NCBI GenBank assembly: GCA_902766545.1
Contig: CACXEC010000050.1
Span: 1-5,535 of the forward strand
Length of the DNA: 5,535 nucleotides
Source: an uncultured Erysipelotrichaceae bacterium
GTDB lineage: Bacteria > Bacillota_I > Bacilli_A > RF39 > UBA660
Direction of reading: 5' to 3'
How positions within the stretch are numbered: the stretch's first letter is position 1; each line of letters opens with the position of its first letter. Under the pieces are notes generated by a model that saw only the letters and a program-made list of their open reading frames with translations, did not search any database and was not told the DNA's origin. Below are positions 1 through 5,535 of the stretch, piece by piece. The position numbers were made by a program, and so were the translations under genes.

Positions 1-11
1 GATAAAAATTG

Positions 12-44
12 AAACTCTTAGTGTCAATTAAGCTTGAGTTTTTA
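12..44 (+). terminator. Weak terminator-like hairpin at left edge
   Basis: AAACTC (12-17) is complementary to GAGTTT (36-41), and CTTA (17-20) can alternatively pair with TAAG (29-32) inside it. The 3' arm runs into a short T run (39-43). This could end transcription of a gene lying left of the window, whose identity is not visible. The stem is short, AT-rich and interrupted, so this may be chance in such AT-rich DNA. Confidence 0.3.
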
Positions 45-47
45 TAA

Positions 48-107
48 TTCGACAAATATTTACATTTGTTTACAATGCTTGACAAAACATTTTCTTCTTA
101 TTTGACA
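48..107. promoter_or_regulatory. Cluster of Spo0A-box-like elements upstream of spo0A
   Basis: TTCGACA at 48-54 is the exact reverse complement of the 0A-box core TGTCGAA known from Bacillus. CTTGACA (78-84) and TTTGACA (101-107) are near matches in the same orientation, with two and one mismatches. The group sits 50-107 nt before the spo0A start codon, where autoregulation by phosphorylated Spo0A would be expected. TTGACA is also the sigma-A -35 consensus, so the two near matches could instead be promoter elements, although neither is properly spaced from a -10. Binding is inferred, not shown. Confidence 0.45.
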
Positions 108-114
108 GATATTG

Positions 115-127
115 TATTATAATGAAT
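115..127 (+). promoter_or_regulatory. Probable -10 region of the spo0A promoter
   Basis: TATAAT lies at 118-123 (overlapping TATTAT at 115-120), which would place the transcript start near 130 and give a leader of about 25 nt. There is no consensus -35 at 16-18 nt (95-100 reads TTCTTA), so the promoter would need an activator such as Spo0A, or another sigma factor. The overlapping AATGAATAT (121-129) fits the sigma-H -10 pattern RNNGAATWW, and sigma-H drives spo0A in Bacillus subtilis. No convincing sigma-H -35 (AGGA) precedes it. AT-rich DNA makes such matches cheap. Confidence 0.4.
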
Positions 128-142
128 ATGCGTGGTAAAAAT

Positions 143-149
143 AAAGGAG
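143..149 (+). promoter_or_regulatory. Ribosome binding site deciding the spo0A start
   Basis: AAAGGAG ends 5 nt before the ATG at 155. An in-frame ATG upstream at 122 has no such site and overlaps the proposed -10 box, so 155 is the better start. Confidence 0.85.
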
Positions 150-154
150 AGAAT

Positions 155-910
155 ATGAATAATAAAATACGCATTTTTATGGTAGATGATAATAAGAATA
201 TCATTGATGAAGTAAAGAAGTATTTTAGTAGTCACATTAGTATCGAAGTTACCGGAGTGGCCTATGATGGCAAAGAAGCATTAGAAAAACTATCCAAAAA
301 TTATCAAGATTATGACTTGATTTTAATGGATTTAATAATTCCTAAAATGGATGGCTTAAGTGTTTTAGAAGAATTAAAAAAGAAAAATATTAATTTAAAA
401 TCTATAATTACAACTAGTATGAATTCAATTGAAGTAATAAATAAATGTATGCAAATAGGAGTAAATTACTATATGTTAAAGCCTTATAGTTTGGAATCAC
501 TTGAAACACATATTACTTCAATTATAAATTCTAAAGTATCTAAACTTACAGTAAATGATAAAGATTTAAAACAGGCAATTACATCACTATTACATTCACT
601 AGGTATTCCATCGCATATTAAAGGATACTTATATATACGAGATAGCATTGATTTAATGTATAATAATCCATCTTTGATAGGTGCTATAACTAAAGAACTA
701 TATCCGGAAATTGCTGATAGATATGATACAACATCATCAAGAGTAGAAAGAGCAATCAGACATGCAATTGAAGTAAGTTGGAGTAGAGGAGATTATGATG
801 TTATGGAAGAATTATTTGGAAGTTCCGTTGATTATGATAGAGCTAAACCGACTAATTCAGAATTTATTGCAACAGTCGCGGATAAACTTAGAATAGATGC
901 TAATCTTTGA
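155..910 (+). CDS. spo0A: Sporulation master response regulator Spo0A
   Basis: A 251-residue cytoplasmic response regulator, about the usual length for Spo0A. When phosphorylated through a phosphorelay or by orphan kinases, the family dimerises and binds 0A boxes to switch on entry into sporulation and repress growth-phase genes. Residues 4-125 form the receiver domain: acidic pair D11-D12, phosphoacceptor D59 (in LILMDLIIP), T87 and K109 (MLKPY), all with the spacing of Bacillus Spo0A. Residues about 140-251 are the Spo0A-specific DNA-binding domain, with GIPSHIKGYLYIR (150-162), the recognition-helix region SSRVERAIRHAIEVSWSRG (194-212), and AKPTNSEFIA (230-239) near the end. All key residues are intact. 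ATG 155 is chosen over in-frame ATG 122 because of its ribosome binding site. The stop is TGA, showing the standard code. The gene sits alone with its own upstream regulatory region, and a hairpin follows it. No other sporulation gene is visible here. Confidence 0.97.
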   Translation: MNNKIRIFMVDDNKNIIDEVKKYFSSHISIEVTGVAYDGKEALEKLSKNYQDYDLILMDLIIPKMDGLSVLEELKKKNINLKSIITTSMNSIEVINKCMQIGVNYYMLKPYSLESLETHITSIINSKVSKLTVNDKDLKQAITSLLHSLGIPSHIKGYLYIRDSIDLMYNNPSLIGAITKELYPEIADRYDTTSSRVERAIRHAIEVSWSRGDYDVMEELFGSSVDYDRAKPTNSEFIATVADKLRIDANL

Positions 911-925
911 ATAAAATTTTAATAT

Positions 926-966
926 AATCCTCATTATATTCATAAAGTATAAAGGAGGATTTTTTT
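926..966 (+). promoter_or_regulatory. Hairpin burying the clpC-like RBS, possibly an attenuator
   Basis: AATCCTC (926-932) is the exact complement of GAGGATT (955-961). Inside it TTATA (934-938) pairs with TATAA (948-952), leaving a 9-nt loop and a small internal bulge. The 3' arm contains most of the ribosome binding site AAGGAGG (952-958) and runs into a T tract up to the start codon at 967. The structure could act as a terminator after spo0A, hide the ribosome binding site of the next gene, or both. Only three pairs are G-C, so stability is modest. Function is inferred. Confidence 0.4.
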
Positions 967-2646
967 ATGGACAAATGTTTTAATAATAGTATATGTAAAA
1001 TTTTAAAGAATGCTGAAAAAGAAATGCTTGACTGTCATCATCCTTATGTTGGAACAGAACATTTACTTTTATCTCTTTTAAAAAATCAAAGTATTAGTAA
1101 TATATGTTATAAATTTAATTTAACATATGAATCGTTTAAAAGGGAATTATTAAAAATAATTGGTTCCGCTACTAAAAAAAGTGAAATAATACTTTATACA
1201 CCTTTATTAAAAATTGTTATTGATAAAGCTTATAATAAAGCATATAACGATCATAAAGATATGGATGAATTTTATTTATTATCTTCTTTATTAGATGAAC
1301 AAGATGGAATCGCTTTACGTATTGCTAATAACATGGGTGTTGATTTAGATGCTTTGGTAAAGGAAATAAATAAACCTAATTTAATATATGAATTAGGTAT
1401 TAATCTAAATGAAAAAGAAACAGAAAATGTTTATTTACGAGAAAAAGAAATTAATGAAATAATGGAAATACTTTTACGTAAAAATAAAAATAATCCCTTA
1501 TTAATCGGCCATGCCGGAGTCGGTAAAACTGCTATAGTAGAAGCCTTAGCTAATCGTATAAAAAAAGGTGAAGTACCAGATAAATTAAAAAAATATGAGA
1601 TCTTTTTAATTAATACATCTACCTTAATAGCAGGTACTAAATACCGTGGAGAATTTGAATCACGAGTAAATAACTTAATTAAGGAAGTGATTAAGCATCA
1701 AAATATCATCTTATTTATTGATGAAATCCATACTATTGTTAAAACAGGTGCATCAGACGGATCTATCGATGCTGCTAATATTTTAAAGCCATATTTAGCA
1801 AGAGGAGATATTAAAGTAATTGGTGCAACTACTACTGAAGAGTATAATGAATATATAAAAAAAGATCCCGCTTTGTCTCGACGATTTACACCAGTTATTA
1901 TTAATGAACCAAGTACTGAAGATATGAATTATATTATTCAGAAAGTTAAACAAAACTTTGAAAAGTATTATGATGTTAAGATAAATAAAAAAGCAACTGA
2001 TTATCTTATAAAAAATGTAAATAGATATTTTCCTCATCTATATAATCCGGATAAATCTATTGAAATATTAGACACAGTTTGTGCCAGAAAAATATTAGAA
2101 AATAAAGATAATAATATAAATGAAAGTGACATTCAAAAAGTTATTTTTAATCGTCTAAATATGCTTGATATAAATAATCAAGCGATAGATAAAATTTATG
2201 AAAAATTAATCCAAAAATATCATGAAAGAAGTATCAAAAATATTATAAATATTATAAAAGATAAATCTTTAAATAAATATATGATTTTAAATGGTAAAAG
2301 TAAAGATAAATTAAAAATATTAAGTACTATTGCTAATGCAATTAATGCTAATTTAATCAATATTGATTGCCGAGAATATAGTGATGAATATAGTATTTCA
2401 AAACTTCTTAATAATAATTATTTATATAATAATCTACTAGAAAATCCATACTCATATATTATATTTAATAATTATAATGATTCTAATAAGATCTTACATA
2501 ATATGGTTGATACAATGATAAAAAATGGATATATATCTAATAATAACAACGAAAAATTATATTTAAATAATGCCATAATCTTTATTTTAAACAATGAAGA
2601 AGTTAACACCATAGGTTTTCATAATAATCTTTTATTTACAGATTAA
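967..2646 (+). CDS. ClpC-like AAA+ unfoldase with degenerate, truncated second ATPase domain
   Basis: A 559-residue Hsp100/Clp-family protein, much shorter than the roughly 810-850 residues of typical ClpC. Such proteins unfold substrates and feed them to the ClpP peptidase in the cytoplasm. Residues 1-140 are a double Clp N-domain; E31 (in VGTEHLLL) and E101 match the two glutamates that bind phosphoarginine in B. subtilis ClpC. Residues about 155-380 are an intact first AAA+ domain: Walker A GHAGVGKT (181-188), pore loop KYRG (225-228), Walker B LFIDE (249-253), sensor region IGATTT (285-290) and arginine-finger pair R305-R306. The coiled-coil M-domain is absent. Residues about 395-559 align in order with the second AAA+ domain, but the P-loop reads NGKSKDKL (442-449), the Walker B acids are N501-N502, and the pore loop and C-terminal small domain are missing. 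The protein ends soon after IGF (549-551), where ClpC has its ClpP-docking loop. The C-terminal half is rich in Asn, Ile, Lys and Tyr. The start has a good ribosome binding site at 952-958. It could be a specialised one-motor partner of ClpP or an inactive paralogue; the reading frame is open throughout. Confidence 0.85.
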   Translation: MDKCFNNSICKILKNAEKEMLDCHHPYVGTEHLLLSLLKNQSISNICYKFNLTYESFKRELLKIIGSATKKSEIILYTPLLKIVIDKAYNKAYNDHKDMDEFYLLSSLLDEQDGIALRIANNMGVDLDALVKEINKPNLIYELGINLNEKETENVYLREKEINEIMEILLRKNKNNPLLIGHAGVGKTAIVEALANRIKKGEVPDKLKKYEIFLINTSTLIAGTKYRGEFESRVNNLIKEVIKHQNIILFIDEIHTIVKTGASDGSIDAANILKPYLARGDIKVIGATTTEEYNEYIKKDPALSRRFTPVIINEPSTEDMNYIIQKVKQNFEKYYDVKINKKATDYLIKNVNRYFPHLYNPDKSIEILDTVCARKILENKDNNINESDIQKVIFNRLNMLDINNQAIDKIYEKLIQKYHERSIKNIINIIKDKSLNKYMILNGKSKDKLKILSTIANAINANLINIDCREYSDEYSISKLLNNNYLYNNLLENPYSYIIFNNYNDSNKILHNMVDTMIKNGYISNNNNEKLYLNNAIIFILNNEEVNTIGFHNNLLFTD

Positions 2647-2666
2647 AAATGTTAAAATAAAATTAT

Positions 2667-2671
2667 GGAGG
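2667..2671 (+). promoter_or_regulatory. Ribosome binding site deciding the cysS start
   Basis: GGAGG lies 5 nt before ATG 2677. The in-frame ATG at 2665 overlaps this site and has none of its own, so 2677 is the start. Confidence 0.85.
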
Positions 2672-2676
2672 TAATT

Positions 2677-4077
2677 ATGAAGTTTTATAATACTTTAAAT
2701 CGAAAAATAGAAGAGTTTATTCCTCATTATGAAAATAAAGTGGGTTTTTATACATGTGGTCCAACAGTTTATCATTATGCTCATATTGGAAATATGCGTA
2801 ATTATATTGGACATGATATTTTAGATAAAACCTTAAGATATATTGGATATGATGTAACGAGAGTAATGAATATTACAGATGTCGGGCATTTAAAAAGTGA
2901 TTCAGATTCTGGCGAAGACAAAATGGTTACAAGCGCTAAAAAAGAACATAAGAGTGTTTTAGATATCGCTAAGTTTTATACAGATGCTTTTTTTAAAGAT
3001 TTTGATGCTCTAAACTGCCGCAGACCTGATATTGTATCACCAGCAACAGATAATATAGATATGTATATTGAAATGATTAGTAAACTTTTAGAAAAAGGAT
3101 ATGCATACAAGTCTGGCGGTAATGTTTACTTTGACGTATCACGCTTAGCTGATTATTATCAACTAACCAATCATAAAGAAGACGAAATGGTTGTAGGAGT
3201 CAGAGACGGTGTTGAATATGATGATAGCAAGAGAAATCAAGCAGATTTTGCCCTTTGGTTTACCAAGAGTAAATTTGAATCGCAAGAATTAAAATGGGAT
3301 TCTCCATTTGGAGTAGGATATCCTGGCTGGCATATTGAATGTTCTGGTATTTCTATTAAGAATTTAGGAGAATATTTAGACATTCATGGTGGCGGAGTGG
3401 ATAATATTTTTCCTCATCACACTAATGAAATTGCTCAAAGTGAAGCTTACTTAGGACATAAATGGTGTGATTATTGGTTTCACAATGAACATTTAATGGA
3501 TGAAACTGGTAAAATGAGTAAATCAAATGGTACATTTTTATCTTTAAGTACTTTAATTGAAAAAGGGTATAATCCTTTATCATTCAGGTTTATGTGTTTA
3601 AATAGTCATTATCGTAAGCAAATGGTATTTACATTTGATGGTTTAGATAGTGCTCAAAGTGCTTATTTAAAGTTAAAAAATAAGGTTTTAAGTTTAAAAG
3701 ATGAAGGTGAACTATCAGAAGGGGATTTTGATGAGTATAAAAATAGATTTATTGATTATATTACTAATGATTTAAATACGGCAAATGCTATAACTTTAAT
3801 ATATGATTTGCTTAAAGATGATACAATAAACGGACACACTAAAATTGAAATAATAAGAAGCTTTGAAAAAGTATTAAGCTTAGACCTTTTAATAAAAAAT
3901 GAAGAATCATCTTTTGCTCGTGAAGATCATGATGCTATAATGAAACTTATCGAAACTAGAAATGAAGCTAAAAAGAAAAAAGATTATGATTTAGCAGATT
4001 CTATTAGAGATGAACTTTTAAAAAAAGGTATTACTTTAATTGACACCAGAGAAGGTACTACATATAAGGAGGTATAG
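2677..4077 (+). CDS. cysS: Cysteinyl-tRNA synthetase
   Basis: A 466-residue class I aminoacyl-tRNA synthetase, normal length for bacterial CysRS; it activates cysteine with ATP and loads it onto tRNA-Cys in the cytoplasm. The N-terminal Rossmann catalytic domain carries C27 in FYTCGPTVY, the HIGH-type signature HIGN (36-39), C222 in GWHIECSG, and H247 and E251 in FPHHTNEIAQSEA. C27, C222, H247 and E251 are the four expected zinc ligands that give cysteine specificity. KMSKS is at 279-283. The C-terminal helical tRNA-binding region, including the conserved ETRNEAKKKKDYDLADSIRD-type segment near the end, is complete. The gene begins 30 nt after the clpC-like stop, with no clear promoter or terminator between them, so the two are probably co-transcribed. 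The common Bacillota neighbours cysE, mrnC (mini-RNase III) and rlmB are not present beside it here. Confidence 0.97.
   Translation: MKFYNTLNRKIEEFIPHYENKVGFYTCGPTVYHYAHIGNMRNYIGHDILDKTLRYIGYDVTRVMNITDVGHLKSDSDSGEDKMVTSAKKEHKSVLDIAKFYTDAFFKDFDALNCRRPDIVSPATDNIDMYIEMISKLLEKGYAYKSGGNVYFDVSRLADYYQLTNHKEDEMVVGVRDGVEYDDSKRNQADFALWFTKSKFESQELKWDSPFGVGYPGWHIECSGISIKNLGEYLDIHGGGVDNIFPHHTNEIAQSEAYLGHKWCDYWFHNEHLMDETGKMSKSNGTFLSLSTLIEKGYNPLSFRFMCLNSHYRKQMVFTFDGLDSAQSAYLKLKNKVLSLKDEGELSEGDFDEYKNRFIDYITNDLNTANAITLIYDLLKDDTINGHTKIEIIRSFEKVLSLDLLIKNEESSFAREDHDAIMKLIETRNEAKKKKDYDLADSIRDELLKKGITLIDTREGTTYKEV
4066..4072 (+). promoter_or_regulatory. Ribosome binding site of the YugP gene, inside the cysS 3' end
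   Basis: AAGGAGG ends 6 nt before ATG 4079 and lies wholly within the last codons of cysS. It settles the start at 4079 rather than a TTG at 4040 in the same frame, and implies linked translation of the two genes. Confidence 0.85.
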
Positions 4078-4078
4078 T

Positions 4079-4741
4079 ATGGATTTAATGTATTTATTAT
4101 TATTCGCAATACCTCTTGCAGCCCAATTATATGTAAAATCCACATATAATAAATATATAAAAATAAAAAGCAATTGTAACTTAAATGGCTTTGATATGGC
4201 TAAAAAAATATTAAAAAATAATGGATTAGATAGTTTATATATAGTTGAAACTAAAGGAGTTATGACGGATCATTACGATCCAACTAGAAAAACAGTAAGA
4301 TTATCTACTGATGTTTATAACGGGTATTCTATTTCATCAATTGCAATTGCTGCTCATGAATGTGGACATGCTATTCAAGATAAAGAAAACTACTTATTTT
4401 TAAGACTTAGAAGTTATATTTTTCCAGTTGTTAATCTAGGAACTAAACTAGCATATATTGTTCTAATAATTGGAGCATTACTTGAATATTTAGACCTAAT
4501 ATATTTAGGAATCATTTTAGTTAGTCTTGGATTAGTATTTCAATTAGTTACCTTGCCAGTTGAAATAGATGCATCTAAAAGAGCACTCAAAGAAATGGAA
4601 AAGTGTGGAGTCCTAAAAAATGATACTACTGGAGTTAAAATAATGCTTAGATCAGCCGCTTTAACTTATGTAGCAGCAGTTATATCAAGTGCCCTAGAAG
4701 TATTTAGATTAATCATGATTTATGGTCGTAGAAGAAGATAA
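4079..4741 (+). CDS. yugP: YugP-type membrane zinc metallopeptidase
   Basis: A 220-residue integral membrane protein of the YugP / neutral zinc metallopeptidase family (Pfam Zn_peptidase_2). It is close to the family's usual length; the substrates are not known. A membrane anchor spans residues about 3-19. A soluble part follows with the family motif TDHYDP (63-68) and the zinc-binding HECGH (93-97; H93 and H97 ligands, E94 catalytic), extending as HAIQ. Two hydrophobic segments (about 114-135 and 138-159) come next, then PVEIDAS, where E162 is the likely third zinc ligand, and a last hydrophobic segment with ALTYVA (about 192-215). The protein ends in four arginines, consistent with a cytoplasmic tail. 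It starts 1 nt after the cysS stop and is therefore very likely in the same operon; a strong terminator follows. Family membership is clear from the motifs, but a biological role cannot be given from sequence. Confidence 0.9.
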   Translation: MDLMYLLLFAIPLAAQLYVKSTYNKYIKIKSNCNLNGFDMAKKILKNNGLDSLYIVETKGVMTDHYDPTRKTVRLSTDVYNGYSISSIAIAAHECGHAIQDKENYLFLRLRSYIFPVVNLGTKLAYIVLIIGALLEYLDLIYLGIILVSLGLVFQLVTLPVEIDASKRALKEMEKCGVLKNDTTGVKIMLRSAALTYVAAVISSALEVFRLIMIYGRRRR

Positions 4742-4771
4742 AAAAATTCACTACTAAAGTGAATTTTTTTT
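4741..4771. terminator. Bidirectional intrinsic terminator between yugP and uvrB
   Basis: A perfect 12-bp stem: 4741-4752 (A run then TTCACT) pairs with 4758-4769 (AGTGAA then T run), closing a 5-nt ACTAA loop. The A run on one side and the T run on the other let it work for both converging genes, yugP from the left and uvrB from the right. It overlaps the last base of the yugP stop codon and ends at the uvrB stop. Confidence 0.9.
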
Positions 4772-5535
4772 ATTCAGTTGCTTTCATTTCAAATAGAATA
4801 TCTCGTAGTTGCATAGCTCTTTCAAAATCTAGCTCTTTGGCAGCCCTACGCATTTCATTTTCAATTTTTAACATAGCCTCATGCTTTTCTTTTTTAGAAA
4901 GTTTTTCTTTAGATTCATCTTTAACTTCATTACTTATTAAATCTCTAATTTCTTTAATAACAGTTTTAGGGGTAATGCCATGCTCTTCATTATATTTGAT
5001 TTGAATCTTTCTTCTTCTTTCTGTTTCTTTGATAGCTTTGTCCATTGCTTCACTTATAATATCAGCATACATTATTACATGCCCATTTTGATTTCTTGCA
5101 GCTCTTCCAATTGTTTGAATGAGACTTCTTTCACTACGCAAAAAGCCCTGTTTATCAGCATCCATTATAGCGATTAAACTGACTTCTGGAATATCCAATC
5201 CTTCTCTTAATAGGTTAATTCCAACAATACAATCATATTTACCAAGTCTTAAATCTCTTATTATACGAAGTCGTTCAAAAGTTTTAACTTCATTATGTAA
5301 ATATGCAACTTTCATATTAAGAGCTTTTAAATAATTGGTAAGTTCTTCAGCCATTCTAATAGTTAAAGTAGTAATTAGAACTCTCTCATTTTTTGAAATT
5401 CTATCATTTATTTCGCCGATTAAATCATCTATTTGTCCTTCGGTAGGTTTTACTTCAATTGTAGGATCTAATAGACCAGTTGGCCTAATAATTGATTCGA
5501 CAATTTCACCACCAGTAAGTGATAATTCATAATCA
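4770..5535 (-). CDS. uvrB: UvrABC system protein B, C-terminal part (5' end outside window)
   Basis: The last 254 residues of UvrB, the helicase-like subunit that verifies DNA damage after UvrA loading and recruits UvrC in nucleotide excision repair. Reading from the right edge, the visible protein begins with DYELSLTGGEIVESIIRPTG, then LLDP, PTEGQIDDLIGEI and NERVLITTLT, which is the start of the second helicase domain. It continues through motif V (INLLREGLDIPE), DADKQGFLRSERSL and motif VI (QTIGRAARN), then the YNEEHGITP segment. It closes with a charged linker and the C-terminal UVR motif (about 4776-4875), which contacts UvrA and UvrC. The methionine at 5352-5354 is internal, because the frame stays open and homologous up to the edge. 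The N-terminal part (Walker A, damage-binding beta-hairpin) lies beyond the window. All visible motifs are intact. It converges on yugP across the shared terminator. Confidence 0.97.
   Translation of the reverse strand, partial: DYELSLTGGEIVESIIRPTGLLDPTIEVKPTEGQIDDLIGEINDRISKNERVLITTLTIRMAEELTNYLKALNMKVAYLHNEVKTFERLRIIRDLRLGKYDCIVGINLLREGLDIPEVSLIAIMDADKQGFLRSERSLIQTIGRAARNQNGHVIMYADIISEAMDKAIKETERRRKIQIKYNEEHGITPKTVIKEIRDLISNEVKDESKEKLSKKEKHEAMLKIENEMRRAAKELDFERAMQLRDILFEMKATE

Noticed and set aside
122..154. An 11-residue N-terminal extension of Spo0A from ATG 122
   Set aside because: No ribosome binding site precedes it, it overlaps the likely -10 box, and Spo0A proteins begin just before the receiver beta-1 strand, which matches ATG 155.
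907..940. A separate promoter between spo0A and the clpC-like gene (TTGAAT at 907-912, TATAAT at 923-928, TATATT at 935-940)
   Set aside because: The spacings are 10 and 22 nt, outside the usable sigma-A range; TATAAT-like words are frequent by chance in this composition.
1795..2037. Open frame of 80 codons on the - strand inside the clpC-like gene
   Set aside because: It lies opposite conserved AAA+ sequence (arginine fingers and small subdomain), has a hydrophobic composition typical of antisense to AT-rich coding DNA, and has no ribosome binding site.
2150..2646. Calling the clpC-like gene a pseudogene
   Set aside because: There is no frameshift or internal stop, the first ATPase domain is fully intact, translation signals are strong, and the IGF tripeptide is kept; degeneration is confined to one domain.
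5352..5354. Methionine at 5354 as the start of a 194-residue - strand protein
   Set aside because: The frame stays open to the window edge and the upstream residues (IIRPTGLLDP, GQIDDLIGEI) are typical UvrB sequence, so this is an internal codon of a longer gene.
4759..5532. Several + strand open frames (65-81 codons) opposite uvrB
   Set aside because: They mirror uvrB, whose protein sequence is clearly conserved on the - strand; none has a ribosome binding site or recognisable product.

Overview
The window is a dense, very AT-rich stretch of bacterial chromosome from a Bacillota (Firmicutes)-type organism. The evidence is a full-length Spo0A, which is restricted to endospore-forming lineages and their relatives, strong AAGGAGG-type ribosome binding sites, a ClpC-family unfoldase, and codon use dominated by A/T-ending codons. 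The code is the standard bacterial one: spo0A ends naturally at a TGA, so this is not a TGA=Trp mollicute. The extreme AT bias would fit an uncultured gut Bacilli or Clostridia lineage, but the genus cannot be read from this window.

Layout. Positions 1-154 are non-coding: a weak terminator-like hairpin, then several TTGACA/TTCGACA elements resembling Spo0A boxes, then a TATAAT. Four genes follow on the + strand: spo0A (155-910), a ClpC-like AAA+ gene with a broken second ATPase domain (967-2646), cysS (2677-4077) and a YugP-type membrane zinc metallopeptidase (4079-4741). The last three are tightly packed, with gaps of 30 and 1 nt, and probably share transcripts. A hairpin that buries the ribosome binding site lies in the 56-nt gap between spo0A and the clpC-like gene. 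A 12-bp bidirectional terminator (about 4741-4769) separates this group from uvrB, which converges from the - strand and runs off the right edge (4770-5535).

How the genes relate. Spo0A is the master regulator of entry into sporulation. The Clp-like protein keeps an N-domain and an intact first ATPase ring domain, but has no M-domain, and its second domain has lost Walker A, Walker B and the pore loop. It nevertheless ends in an Ile-Gly-Phe tripeptide where ClpC proteins carry the ClpP-docking loop. It is therefore either a reduced, one-motor ClpP partner or a decaying paralogue, and it is the most interesting object here. CysS (translation), YugP (membrane proteolysis) and UvrB (nucleotide excision repair) are ordinary housekeeping proteins with intact motifs. 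I see no phage, insertion sequence, CRISPR, tRNA or rRNA, and no multi-gene undescribed system; the novelty is at the level of the Clp variant and its regulation.
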